64,000 nt of DNA. It comes from VAZQ01 sp034669045 (GTDB lineage: Bacteria > Pseudomonadota > Alphaproteobacteria > Rhizobiales > Xanthobacteraceae). Made by a program: the position numbers and the translations under genes. Shown piece after piece: positions 33,858 through 42,108 of the stretch. Every line of letters starts with the position of its first letter. The stretch's first letter is position 1. The stretch is from assembly GCA_034669045.1 (NCBI GenBank), contig JAXDOD010000168.1, forward strand, positions 35,079 to 99,078. Reading direction: 5' to 3'. Below the pieces are notes generated by a model. It ran no database searches. It had not been told where the DNA came from and was given only the letters and a program-made list of their open reading frames with translations.

Positions 33858-34946
33858 ATGCCAGGCGCGACCAGGCGGCAGGACGGCAAGAGCAACGGCA
33901 AGCCCGGACCCAAGCACAACATCGACGCCATCCGCGAAGCCTTCTACGAGCGCATCTCCAAGCGCGACATGGCGCCGCTCTGGAAGGTGATGAAGAACGT
34001 CGTCACCAAGGAGCCGGTGACGCGCTGCATACCGCACGTCTGGCACTACGACGAAGTCAAGGCGCTGGTGATGGAATCGGGCGGGCTGATCACGGCCGAG
34101 GAGGCGCAGCGCCGCGTGCTCATTCTCGAGAATCCCGCGCTGCATGGCGAATCGAAGGCCACCAACACGCTGTTCGCCGGCATCCAGATGATCCTGCCGG
34201 GCGAGGTCGCGCCGGCGCACCGGCATGTGTCGTCCGCGATCCGCTTCGTGCTCGACGGCGAGGGCGCCTATACGGCGGTCGAGGGCGAGAAGGCTTTCAT
34301 GTCGCCGGGCGACTTCGTGATCACCGCCAACTGGGCGCCGCACGACCACGGCAATCCGTCGAAGAAGCCGATGCTCTGGCTCGACGTGCTCGACTTCCCG
34401 GCGGTCAATTTCTTCGAGGCGTCGTTCGCTGACTATCCCGACAGCCAGATGCAGGCGACCACGCGGCAGGACGGCGACTCGGCCGCGTTCTATGCCTCCG
34501 GCGTGCTGCCCGACGGTGCGCCGGTCAATCTCAATCGCAGCCCGGTCATCAACTACACCTACGCGCGCACGCGCCCCGTGGTCGAGCGGCTGAAGAAGGC
34601 GGGCCAGATCGACAGGAGCCACGGCGCGCGCGTGCGTTACGCCAACCCGATCACCGGCGGCCCGGTGCTGCCCACCATGGGCGCGAACCTGGCGCTCCTC
34701 CCGAAGGGCTTCAAAGGCGAGCCATACCGCGCCACCGACGGCACGATCTTCGTGTGCACCGAAGGGCAGGGCACCACCACGGTCGAGGGCAAGGTGCTGG
34801 AATGGGGTCCCAACGACGTATTCGTGGTGCCGCCATGGAAGCGCTATTCGCACCAGCCCGCCAAGGAATCGGTGCTGTTCTCGATCTCCGACCGTCCGGC
34901 GCAGCAAGCGCTCGGCATCTGGCGCGAAGACAAGAACCCGGGCTGA
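33858..34946 (+). CDS. gtdA: gentisate 1,2-dioxygenase-like bicupin
   Basis: 362 residues, the usual length for gentisate dioxygenases. N-terminal cupin with VAPAHRHVSSAIRFVLDG: His121 and His123 with a third His near 162 (APHDHGN), giving the three-His iron site. The second, degenerate cupin (about 270-350) holds KGEPYRATDGTIFVCTEGQG and PPWKRYSHQP. It differs from the three bicupins at 6-11 kb, where the three-His site is in the C-terminal barrel. It would open the ring of gentisate to maleylpyruvate in the cytoplasm. GGGAGAGC precedes the ATG. Confidence 0.85.
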   Translation: MPGATRRQDGKSNGKPGPKHNIDAIREAFYERISKRDMAPLWKVMKNVVTKEPVTRCIPHVWHYDEVKALVMESGGLITAEEAQRRVLILENPALHGESKATNTLFAGIQMILPGEVAPAHRHVSSAIRFVLDGEGAYTAVEGEKAFMSPGDFVITANWAPHDHGNPSKKPMLWLDVLDFPAVNFFEASFADYPDSQMQATTRQDGDSAAFYASGVLPDGAPVNLNRSPVINYTYARTRPVVERLKKAGQIDRSHGARVRYANPITGGPVLPTMGANLALLPKGFKGEPYRATDGTIFVCTEGQGTTTVEGKVLEWGPNDVFVVPPWKRYSHQPAKESVLFSISDRPAQQALGIWREDKNPG

Positions 34947-34975
34947 TTCCTTCTCGTCGCCAGATAAGGTGCTGC

Positions 34976-35806
34976 ATGACACGGCTTGCATTCATCGCTG
35001 TTCTCGCCGGCGCGGCCCTGGCGTGGCCGCTTGCCGCGGCCGCCCAGGATCTGTCGAAATATCCGGACTGGTCGGGCCAGTGGACGAAGCCGCCCGGAGT
35101 GGGAAACAACTGGGTTTCGGACAAGCCCGGCGGCCGCGGCCAGCAGGCGCCGCTGACGGCCGAATATCTGGCCATGTTCGACGAGAAGGCCGCAGATCGC
35201 GCCACCGGGGGCCTCGGCGGCGATCCGACCGGCCTGTGCCTGCCACACGGCATGCCGCGCATGATGATCGCGGTCTATCCGCTCGAGTTCATCATCACGC
35301 CGGGCACGGTCTACATCCTGACCGACTACACCACGCACCGCCGCATCTTTACCGATGGCCGCGCCTGGCCGGCGGATGTGCTGCCGAGCTTCAACGGCTA
35401 TTCCATCGGCAACTGGCTCGATACCGACGGCGATGGCCGCTACGATCTCCTCGAAGTCGAAACCCGCGGCTTCAAGGGCCCGCGCACCTTCGAAGGCAGC
35501 GGACTGCCCCTGCACCGGGACGGCCAGACCATCGTCAAGGAGCGTCTCAAGCTCGACGGCGCCGATCAGGATCTGATGCGCAACGAGACAACGGTCACCG
35601 ACAACGCATTGACGCGTCCCTGGACGGTGAGCAGGAGCTACCGCCGCGAACGCAACCCGAGCTGGGATTTCGTCGATTGCGCCGAGAACAACCCGCATGT
35701 GGTGGTCGGCAAGGAAACCTACATGTTCAGCGCGGACGGCTATCTGATGCCGACCAAAAAAGGACAGGCGTCGCCGGACCTGCGGTATTTTCAGACGCAG
35801 AGGTGA
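34976..35806 (+). CDS. exported protein of unknown function linked to aromatic catabolism
   Basis: 276 residues from ATG 34976 (AAGGTG upstream). Signal peptide ends LAAAAQD. The mature protein has DWSGQWTKPPG near the N-terminus, PHGMPRMMIAVYPLEFIITPG around 90 and a run of beta-like segments (VYILTDYTTHRRIFTDGRAW). Such secreted proteins of uncharacterised function occur next to catabolic genes. No catalytic motif was recognised. It begins 27 bases after the dioxygenase gene and is probably in its operon. Confidence 0.7.
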   Translation: MTRLAFIAVLAGAALAWPLAAAAQDLSKYPDWSGQWTKPPGVGNNWVSDKPGGRGQQAPLTAEYLAMFDEKAADRATGGLGGDPTGLCLPHGMPRMMIAVYPLEFIITPGTVYILTDYTTHRRIFTDGRAWPADVLPSFNGYSIGNWLDTDGDGRYDLLEVETRGFKGPRTFEGSGLPLHRDGQTIVKERLKLDGADQDLMRNETTVTDNALTRPWTVSRSYRRERNPSWDFVDCAENNPHVVVGKETYMFSADGYLMPTKKGQASPDLRYFQTQR

Positions 35807-35942
35807 TGGCTTCGCCATTGCGTCTTTCCTGCTGCCCCACCTTTACGAACCTCCCCAAACAGGCTTTGCTCGCTCCCCAAGCCTGCGATCGGGTCTTTCG
35901 ACCGGTCGCGGTCAATGACAATAACGGGCACGGGAGGATTCG

Positions 35943-37718
35943 ATGACCATCAACAGGCGCGACTTGCTGGTTCGCGGCACCGGGACGGCGGCGGCCGCAT
36001 TGGCCGCCGGCAGCATTGCGTCCCCGGCGACCGCACAGGCCCAACAGCCTCCGGCCCAGTGGGACCGCGAGGCCGACATCGTGGTGATCGGCTCGGGCGC
36101 CTGCGGTCTTCCCGCGGCCATCGTCGGCAGGGAGGCCGGCGCGTCGGTGATCGTGGTCGAGGCGCAGCCCCATGTCGGCGGCCATGCGCGGGTGAGCGGC
36201 GGCAACATGCCGCTCGGCGGCGGCACCACCATCCAGAAGAAATACGGTGTCGAGGACTCGCCGGACCTCGTGTTCAAGGACCTCACCGACTGGTCGGTGG
36301 TGCAGCCCAACGGCTTTCCCGATTACCGCTACAACGACCGCGAGATCATCCGCGCCTTCGCCGACAACAGCGCCGCTACCTTCGAATTCCTGCGCGCGCA
36401 CGGCGTGGTCTACGTCGACAAGCCGCCGGACCGGCAAGGCGGCTCGTCGGTCGGCAATTCGGTGCTGCGCACCATGCACGCGGCGCCCATGGAATGGCCG
36501 CTCATCCAGACCGGCGCGCCCGCCAATGCGAATGTGCGGGCGACGATGTCCTCGGGCAATGGCCTGATGCAGCCGCTCGATGCCGCCGCGCGCAAGGCCG
36601 GCGTCGAGTACCTGCTCGAGCACAAGATGACCGCGATCTACCGGGAGAGCCCGACCTCCGGCCGCGTGCTCGGCGTCGCCGCCGACAACAACGGCAACAA
36701 GGTCAACATCCGCGCCCGCAAGGCGGTCATCATCGCCACCGGAGGATCGACCGGCAATGTCAACTTCCGCCGCATGTTCGATCCGCGCCTGACGGAGGAA
36801 TATTGCGGCCTCGCCGGCATGCCCTATTCGAACCAGGACGCCAGCGGCGAGATCGCCGCAATGTCGATCAACGCTTCGCTGTGGGGACTGTTCAACTTCA
36901 CCAGCGAGACCGGCTCGGGCCTGACCAAGCCCGGGCAGATCGGGTGCCAGTACGGCTATGTGAACCTGCGCTGGATGCCCGGCAGTCCCGTCTTCGGCAA
37001 AGCGCGCGCCACGGGGCTGCGGGTCACCGACTGGCAGAACGTCATCACGGTGAACATGCTGGGCAAGCGGTTCTACGACGAGACCGGCCGGCAATTCACC
37101 GCCAACAACTACAAGAGCATCGATCCCTACATTCACGGCAGCTATCTCAACGCCAAGAACGTCAGGTTCGAGCCCAACAACTGGATCAACGCCGCCATGG
37201 CGGGGATCGGCGACGGCCATAACGGCGGCGGTCCGATCTGGGCGATCTTCGATTCCGCGGCGGTCGAGCGCGAGAAGTGGGATCCGAAGCCGCCGAATGT
37301 GGACCTCGACGGTGGCTTTTTCTTCAGCGCCGACACGGTGGGCGAGCTCGCCAACAAGATCCAGATGAAATACCAGCGCGTTCCGATGCCGCCGCAGAAT
37401 CTCGAGAAGACCGTCGGGGATTACAACGGCTTCGTGGCCCAGGGCCGGGATTTCGACTTCGGCAAGCCGCGCCCGCTTCACACCATCGCCAAGCCGCCGT
37501 TCTATGCGGGCTGGGCCACGCCGGTCCTGCACGACACGCGCGCCGGCTTGCGCATCAACGGCAAATGCCAGGTCGTCGACATGAACGGCGAGGTGATCGC
37601 CGGGCTTTATTGCGGCGGCGAGTCGGCGGGCGGCTTCGGAATGCATGGGCTGGCGCGCTGCACGTGCCAGGGCTTCATCGCGGGCAAGCAAGCCGCCGCC
37701 GAAACGCCGCGTGTCTGA
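35943..37718 (+). CDS. Tat-exported FAD-dependent oxidoreductase (fumarate reductase/ketosteroid dehydrogenase-like)
   Basis: 591 residues. NRRDLLVRGTG at the start is a Tat signal. The FAD Rossmann site is IVVIGSGACGLPAAIVGREAG near 49-69, with VVEAQPHVGGHARVSGGNM, and a C-terminal GLYCGGESAGGFGMHGLARCTCQG flavin-binding segment. This layout is shared by fumarate reductase flavoproteins and 3-ketosteroid delta-1-dehydrogenases. It probably oxidises or reduces a C-C bond of an aromatic or steroid-like substrate. It follows the exported protein gene by 136 bases. Confidence 0.85.
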   Translation: MTINRRDLLVRGTGTAAAALAAGSIASPATAQAQQPPAQWDREADIVVIGSGACGLPAAIVGREAGASVIVVEAQPHVGGHARVSGGNMPLGGGTTIQKKYGVEDSPDLVFKDLTDWSVVQPNGFPDYRYNDREIIRAFADNSAATFEFLRAHGVVYVDKPPDRQGGSSVGNSVLRTMHAAPMEWPLIQTGAPANANVRATMSSGNGLMQPLDAAARKAGVEYLLEHKMTAIYRESPTSGRVLGVAADNNGNKVNIRARKAVIIATGGSTGNVNFRRMFDPRLTEEYCGLAGMPYSNQDASGEIAAMSINASLWGLFNFTSETGSGLTKPGQIGCQYGYVNLRWMPGSPVFGKARATGLRVTDWQNVITVNMLGKRFYDETGRQFTANNYKSIDPYIHGSYLNAKNVRFEPNNWINAAMAGIGDGHNGGGPIWAIFDSAAVEREKWDPKPPNVDLDGGFFFSADTVGELANKIQMKYQRVPMPPQNLEKTVGDYNGFVAQGRDFDFGKPRPLHTIAKPPFYAGWATPVLHDTRAGLRINGKCQVVDMNGEVIAGLYCGGESAGGFGMHGLARCTCQGFIAGKQAAAETPRV

Positions 37719-37778
37719 TGATCGGCTCGCGACCTCCCCGCGTCGCGGGGAGGCGGCATGGCCATCGATTCGACTTCG

Positions 37779-38087
37779 TCAGCGCCGCGCCGGCAACGGC
37801 GTGCCGCGCTTCTTGTTGTAGCCGTGGATCTGGACCGTGCCCCAGACGCCGTTGACGTGATAGGGGTCGCTGCGGGTGAAGGCATCCACGGCCGTGCGGT
37901 CCTTCGCCTCGATGACGAAGATGGAGCCGACCGGCGTCTCGCCGTCGTCGTCGACGAGCGTGCCCGCCGTCAGCACGCCCACATCGTGATCTTCGGCCTG
38001 GTCGAGATGGATGCGATGCGCGCGATAGAACTTCGCCCGCGTCGGCAGGGTGTCCTTCTTGTCCACCGCGTGGACGACGAACAGCAT
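37779..38087 (-). CDS. YciI-like protein
   Basis: 102 residues from ATG 38087; GAGG lies about ten bases upstream. YciI/YCII-related ferredoxin-like fold: MLFVVHAVDKKDTLPTRAKFYRAHRIHLDQAE with a conserved His region, then VGSIFVIEAKDRTAVDAFTRSDPYH and a C-terminal strand WGTVQIHGYNKK. Function of the family is poorly known; some members act on aromatic catabolites. Convergent with the flavoprotein gene. Confidence 0.85.
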   Translation of the reverse strand: MLFVVHAVDKKDTLPTRAKFYRAHRIHLDQAEDHDVGVLTAGTLVDDDGETPVGSIFVIEAKDRTAVDAFTRSDPYHVNGVWGTVQIHGYNKKRGTPLPARR

Positions 38088-38122
38088 CGCTCTGGCCTCG
38101 GTACAGGGGACGGGAAGGCATC

Positions 38123-38176
38123 CTAGAGCATGATGCGGAAAAGTGGGAACCGGTTTTCGGGGAAACCTCCTGCTCA
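38123..38176. repeat. Rhizobiales-type palindromic intergenic element
   Basis: CTAGAGCATGATGCGG followed by GGAAAAGTGGGAACCGG and TTTTCGG, a pattern widespread in Rhizobiales intergenic DNA, with GAAAA and TTTTC arms. It is related to the unit at 30311. Confidence 0.75.
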
Positions 38177-38328
38177 AAGGCAAAGACGGCGGACTGCCTG
38201 CCCTGCAAGCAGCCGGAATGAAGGGTTAGCGGCCCCTCCCGCGCGATCGCCACGGGCGCGACAACCGTTGCACTCCGGCAACACCGGTTGCCCGACCTCC
38301 TTCTATCGTACCGCCGGCTAACCAATGC

Positions 38329-38355
38329 TTAACCATGAATTGGTTAACGTTAACG
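38329..38355 (+). promoter_or_regulatory. TTAACC palindrome, candidate CtrA/MucR-type site before an outer membrane protein gene
   Basis: TTAACCA and TGGTTAA (38329-38347) form a perfect inverted repeat, and CGTTAACG follows. TTAACCAT is a typical half-site for the alphaproteobacterial regulator CtrA. The site is about 60 to 80 bases before the ATG at 38410. Confidence 0.4.
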
Positions 38356-38409
38356 AGCGGTTCGCCATCGTGAACGGGCCGGGTTTATTCCCCATTCCAG
38401 GAGACGCAG

Positions 38410-39183
38410 ATGAAGAATCTCATGTTTGTGGGCGTTGCGGTTGCGGCTGTCGTCGCCGCCAGTGCTGCCAGTGCCGCGGACGTGAGAATGCCGATCAAGA
38501 CGCCGCCGCGCCCTGCGCCGGCCACGCAGTCCTGGCAGGGCTGCTACGTCGGCGGCCACGGCGGTCTGGGGTCCAGCCATACGACGTGGAGGGATTCCCC
38601 GGCGAACAATGGCCAGATCGACAATACCTTCCTCGGACAGGCGGCCAACACCGACATGTCCGGCGCAATCTATGGTGCGCAGGTCGGGTGCGATTTCCCG
38701 CTTGACGGCGGCCTCGTGTTCGGCCTCCAGGGCTCCTGGAGCCAGTCCACGATCACCGGCACGAACATGGACCAGTTCAACTCGACCTGGACGCTGCGCG
38801 CCAAGGTCGACTCGATCGTGACCGCAACGGGCCGCGTCGGATTGACGCTCGATCGCTCGCTCATCTACGCGCGCGGCGGCCTCGCCTGGGTGCGCGGCAA
38901 GTTCGAGATCGAAAACACGTCGGTGTTTCTCGGCTCGCCTTCCGTGACGAATGCCGGCTGGGTTGTCGGCGGCGGCGTCGAATGGGGCTTCGCCCCGAAC
39001 TGGACGGTCTTCATCGAAGCCGACCATTTCGATCTCGGCACCAAGGGATTGTTCTTCCCGGGCGCTCCGGCCAACCCGCTGGTTCTCAACCCGGCATTCC
39101 TGGTCAATGCGGGACAGAAGGTCGAGACCCTCAAATTCGGCGCGAACTACCGCTTCGGGAGCCTTCCGGGGCTGCACTTCTGA
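38410..39183 (+). CDS. outer membrane beta-barrel protein (Omp25/31-like)
   Basis: 257 residues with a signal peptide ending ASAASAAD. Eight-strand barrel pattern: SWQGCYVGGHGGLGSS, YGAQVGCDFPLDGGLVFGLQG, RVGLTLDRSLIYARGGLAWVRG, VVGGGVEWGFAPNWTVFIEAD, terminating in KFGANYRFG and a C-terminal Phe, as is usual for barrels inserted by BAM. GGAGACGCAG precedes the ATG. Two Cys (in QGCYVG and VGCDF) could pair. Confidence 0.85.
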   Translation: MKNLMFVGVAVAAVVAASAASAADVRMPIKTPPRPAPATQSWQGCYVGGHGGLGSSHTTWRDSPANNGQIDNTFLGQAANTDMSGAIYGAQVGCDFPLDGGLVFGLQGSWSQSTITGTNMDQFNSTWTLRAKVDSIVTATGRVGLTLDRSLIYARGGLAWVRGKFEIENTSVFLGSPSVTNAGWVVGGGVEWGFAPNWTVFIEADHFDLGTKGLFFPGAPANPLVLNPAFLVNAGQKVETLKFGANYRFGSLPGLHF

Positions 39184-39205
39184 CCGCCGTCTCTTGACGC
39201 AGCCT

Positions 39206-39280
39206 AGCCCGGATGAGCGAAGCGAAATCCGGGACCTGCATTCGACATCCCTCCCGCATTTCGCCTCGCTCATGCGGGCT
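39206..39280. repeat. 28-nt inverted repeat between convergent genes
   Basis: The arm at 39206-39233 (AGCCCGGATGAGCGAAGCGA and on) pairs with 39253-39280 with about three mismatches. The same theme GGATGAGCGAAGCG recurs at 40402-40427. It lies between convergent genes and reaches the stop codon of the dehydrogenase gene, so it may end transcription from both sides. Confidence 0.65.
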
Positions 39281-40373
39281 ATTTGTTGCCATCCAGCTTC
39301 GCGATCACCGCGCTCGCCACCGCGTCGGTGCCGTCGCGGCCGCCGAACTCGCACGGCCTCAGTCCGTCCGCGAAGGCGCGGTCGACCGCGCGCTCGATCG
39401 TCCGCGCCGCATCCGCGGCCGGCCCGTGACCATGCCGCTCGCTCAGCCAGTCCAGCATCAGCGCCGCCGACAGGATCATCGCGGTCGGATTGGCCAGGCC
39501 CTGGCCCATGATGTCGGGCGCGGTGCCGTGGCAGGGCTGGAACACCGCGTGGGTGTCGCCGATGTCCGCCGATGGCGCCATGCCCATGCCGCCGATCAGT
39601 CCGGCGGTGAGGTCGGAGAGAATGTCGCCGAACATGTTCTCCATCACCAGCACGTCGAAGTCCCATGGCCGGCGCACCAGCATGGCCGAGCAGGCGTCGA
39701 CGTAGAGCCGCTCGGTCGCGACGCCGGGATGGCGCGCGGCCGCTTCGTCGAAGAGCGCGCGGAAGAACGCATAGGCCTTGAACGCGTTGGCCTTGTCGAC
39801 GCAGGCGAGCGCGCCCTTGCGCCCGCGCGCCTTTCTTCGCTCCGCCAGGCGAAACGCGAATTCGAACAGGCGCTCGCTGGTCTTGCGCGTGATCACGAGC
39901 GTCTCGCGCGCTTCGTCGTGGGTCACCACGCCCTTGCCCATGGAGGCGAACAGCCCTTCCGTCGATTCCCGGATCACGACCAGGTCGATGCCGCGCTCGG
40001 CGGCGCCCACGATCGGCGACGGCACGCCGGGAATGAGGCGGCAAGGCCGCACGCCCGCATAGAGGTCGAAGATCATGCGCAGCTCCACCTGCGGCATGAT
40101 CTCGGTGTTGTCGCGATAGCGGATGTGCGGCAGCCCGCAGGCGCCCAGCAGGATCGCGTCGGCCTCGTCGCAGAGCTTGACGGTGCTCTCGGGCAAGGCC
40201 GTTCCGGTGTCGCGATAGTGGGCTGCGCCGGCCGGCGCCGGCGTGAAACGGAAGGCGAGCCCCGGCGTCGCCGCCGCCACGCGCTCGAGGATGTCGAGCG
40301 CGGGCGCCATGACCTCGGGCCCGATGCCGTCGCCGGGCAGCACGGCGATGTGGAAGACGGAGTTGGGCGGCAT
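39279..40373 (-). CDS. isocitrate/isopropylmalate/tartrate dehydrogenase family protein
   Basis: 364 residues from ATG 40373 (AGGA upstream); the frame is open further up but not supported. Beta-decarboxylating dehydrogenase features: IAVLPGDGIGPEVM at the N-terminus, VELRMIFDLYAGVRPCR near 98, IRESTEGLFAS, and the metal/NAD site DVLVMENMFGDILSDLTAGLIGGMGMAPSADIGD in outline (about 225-260). It oxidises and decarboxylates a 2-hydroxy-dicarboxylate with NAD+. Its divergent neighbour is a hydroxypyruvate isomerase-like gene, which suggests tartrate, 3-carboxy or tetronate-type substrates rather than leucine synthesis. Confidence 0.88.
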   Translation of the reverse strand: MPPNSVFHIAVLPGDGIGPEVMAPALDILERVAAATPGLAFRFTPAPAGAAHYRDTGTALPESTVKLCDEADAILLGACGLPHIRYRDNTEIMPQVELRMIFDLYAGVRPCRLIPGVPSPIVGAAERGIDLVVIRESTEGLFASMGKGVVTHDEARETLVITRKTSERLFEFAFRLAERRKARGRKGALACVDKANAFKAYAFFRALFDEAAARHPGVATERLYVDACSAMLVRRPWDFDVLVMENMFGDILSDLTAGLIGGMGMAPSADIGDTHAVFQPCHGTAPDIMGQGLANPTAMILSAALMLDWLSERHGHGPAADAARTIERAVDRAFADGLRPCEFGGRDGTDAVASAVIAKLDGNK

Positions 40374-40401
40374 TTGTGTAATCCTGCGCGCAAGGCCGGA
40401 G

Positions 40402-40427
40402 GGCGGATGAGCGAAGCGTAATCCGCC
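40402..40427. repeat. short palindromic repeat GGCGGAT / ATCCGCC
   Basis: A seven-base hairpin around GAGCGAAGCGTA, the same theme as the inverted repeat at 39206. It lies about 30 bases before the dehydrogenase start. Confidence 0.55.
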
Positions 40428-40629
40428 ATTCTTCAACACGTCATCTTCAACAAGACAGCGCAGGCGAGCAACATTGCTCTGGCGCAATACGCGCCCTACG
40501 GGCTCTTGGGGGTGCTGCACTGCGCCCGGGACAGGGGAGGGAAACGCTGTGGCGCCAGTCTTCGCCACGACACGCGGCATCGCGAGCGGCATATGATGTG
40601 ATGATTACGCTCCCCCCGGAGAATCCCCC

Positions 40630-41415
40630 ATGCCCCGCCTCGCCGCCAATCTCGCCTATCTCTTCACCGAGCGTCCGCTGATCGAGCGCTTCGGCGCCGC
40701 GGCCGCCTGCGGCTTCAAGGCGGTCGAGCTGCAGTTTCCCTACGACCACGCACCCTCGGCAATCAAGGCCGAGCTTGCGCGCCATGGCCTGACCCAACTC
40801 GGGCTGAACACCGCGCGCGGCCGCGAGGGCGAGTTCGGTCTCGCCGCGGTGCCGGGCCGCGAGCGCGACTTCGACCTGCTGCTGCGGCAGGCGCTCGATT
40901 ATGCGGCGGCGGTCGGCGGCACGGCGGTGCATTGCCTCGCCGGCCAGGTGCCGCCGGAGCAGCGGCCGGCGGCCGAGCGCACCTTCGTGGCGAACCTCAG
41001 GCGCGCGGCCGACGCGGCGCGCGAGAAGGACATCACGCTGCTGATCGAGCCGATCAACCCGCGCGACCGGCCCGACTATTTCCTGACCCGCGCCGAGCAC
41101 GCGGCCGACGTCGTCGCCAAGGTGGATCGGCCCCATGTGCGCATCCAGTTCGATTTCTATCACGCGCAGATCGTGGGCGGCGATCTCATCCGGCGCTTCG
41201 AAAAGCTGTTGCCGCTGGTCGGCCACGTGCAGGTCGCCGCCGTGCCCTCGCGCCGGGAGCCCGACGAGGGCGAGGTCAATTATCCGGCGCTGTTCGAGGC
41301 GCTCGACGCGCTCGGCTATGCCGGCTACGTGGCGGCCGAATACCGCCCGCGCGGCCGGACCGAGGCGGGGCTCGCCTGGGCGCGTCCCTACGGCATCATT
41401 TCGCCCGACAATTGA
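40630..41415 (+). CDS. hydroxypyruvate isomerase-like TIM-barrel protein
   Basis: 261 residues of the AP-endonuclease-2/Hyi family. MPRLAANLAYLFTERPLIERF at the N-terminus, metal Glu in LLIEPIN near 139, VRIQFDFYHAQIVGGD near 171, and a terminal Glu in GYVAAEYRP. Family members isomerise hydroxypyruvate/tartronate semialdehyde or 2-oxo-tetronates (OtnI). Divergent from the dehydrogenase gene 257 bases away, and a joint role in a C4/C3 hydroxy-acid pathway is plausible. CCCCCGGAGAATCCCCC precedes the ATG. Confidence 0.85.
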   Translation: MPRLAANLAYLFTERPLIERFGAAAACGFKAVELQFPYDHAPSAIKAELARHGLTQLGLNTARGREGEFGLAAVPGRERDFDLLLRQALDYAAAVGGTAVHCLAGQVPPEQRPAAERTFVANLRRAADAAREKDITLLIEPINPRDRPDYFLTRAEHAADVVAKVDRPHVRIQFDFYHAQIVGGDLIRRFEKLLPLVGHVQVAAVPSRREPDEGEVNYPALFEALDALGYAGYVAAEYRPRGRTEAGLAWARPYGIISPDN

Positions 41416-41526
41416 ACGACTTGCGCCGACTTCAGGCTGTAGCGCGCAAGCCACAGGGGGCGCGGTTTGTGGACCGCGGCGCTGCGGCGGGTTGCGCCGG
41501 CTGCGCCGCTTGCTAGGTTACGCGCC

Positions 41527-42108
41527 ATGTGGGGATGGAAACGTCAGCCTGCGGTCGCAGCCGCGCCGGAGCAGCCGCAGCCGCAGCGCCTCAAGGACGC
41601 TTTGCGCAAGGCGCGGATCGATTCCGCCGAGCGCACCGGCGTCGTCGTCGACCTGCATGACGCCGAGGTCGCGCGGCTCGAACTGCTCAACGAGGCGCTC
41701 GATCCGCTGTTTGCCGAAATTCCCGCGCACGTGGACCTGTTCGACCGCGGCCTCAGCCGGGGCGAGACGCCGCGGCTGTGGATCGACGCCATCGCGCATG
41801 TCGGCATGGGCCGCGACAAGCGCATCTACCGCTTCGTGCAGGACACCCGCTACGGCCGCAAGGTGCTCGCCGAATCCCTGACCATTCCCGACCTGGTCGA
41901 CGCGGTGACGAAGTACCTGGCGCAGCGACTGATCGAGCGCGAGCGGGCGCTGGCGGAAACCGGCACGCCGGTGATCGGCGACCTCAAGCGCGGAGCGCGC
42001 GTCGAGCGCCGCCGCCGTCGCGGCCGCGCCCTCCGGGCGTTTCTATTCGGCGTATTCGCCGGCCTCGCCGCGCTCGTCATCGCCGCAATGCTGTCGGCGC
42101 CGCGTTAG
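41527..42108 (+). CDS. conserved protein of unknown function with C-terminal membrane anchor
   Basis: 193 residues from ATG 41527; 20 upstream in-frame codons lack support. A charged N-terminal part with RLKDALRKARIDSAERTGVVVDLHDAEVARLELLNEALDP is followed by a compact region with HVDLFDRGLSRGETPRLWIDAIAHVGMGRDKRIYRFVQDTRYGRKV in outline (about 70-115), a basic patch, and one membrane segment near 170-188. Not recognised as a named family with known function. Tail-to-tail with the metallophosphoesterase, overlapping by four bases. Confidence 0.7.
   Translation: MWGWKRQPAVAAAPEQPQPQRLKDALRKARIDSAERTGVVVDLHDAEVARLELLNEALDPLFAEIPAHVDLFDRGLSRGETPRLWIDAIAHVGMGRDKRIYRFVQDTRYGRKVLAESLTIPDLVDAVTKYLAQRLIERERALAETGTPVIGDLKRGARVERRRRRGRALRAFLFGVFAGLAALVIAAMLSAPR

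Larger units (their letters stand above)
38088..38409. other. 322-bp intergenic region between divergent genes
   Basis: Holds the Rhizobiales-type repeat at 38123-38176 and the TTAACC-rich region at 38329-38355. No coding gene was seen. Confidence 0.5.
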
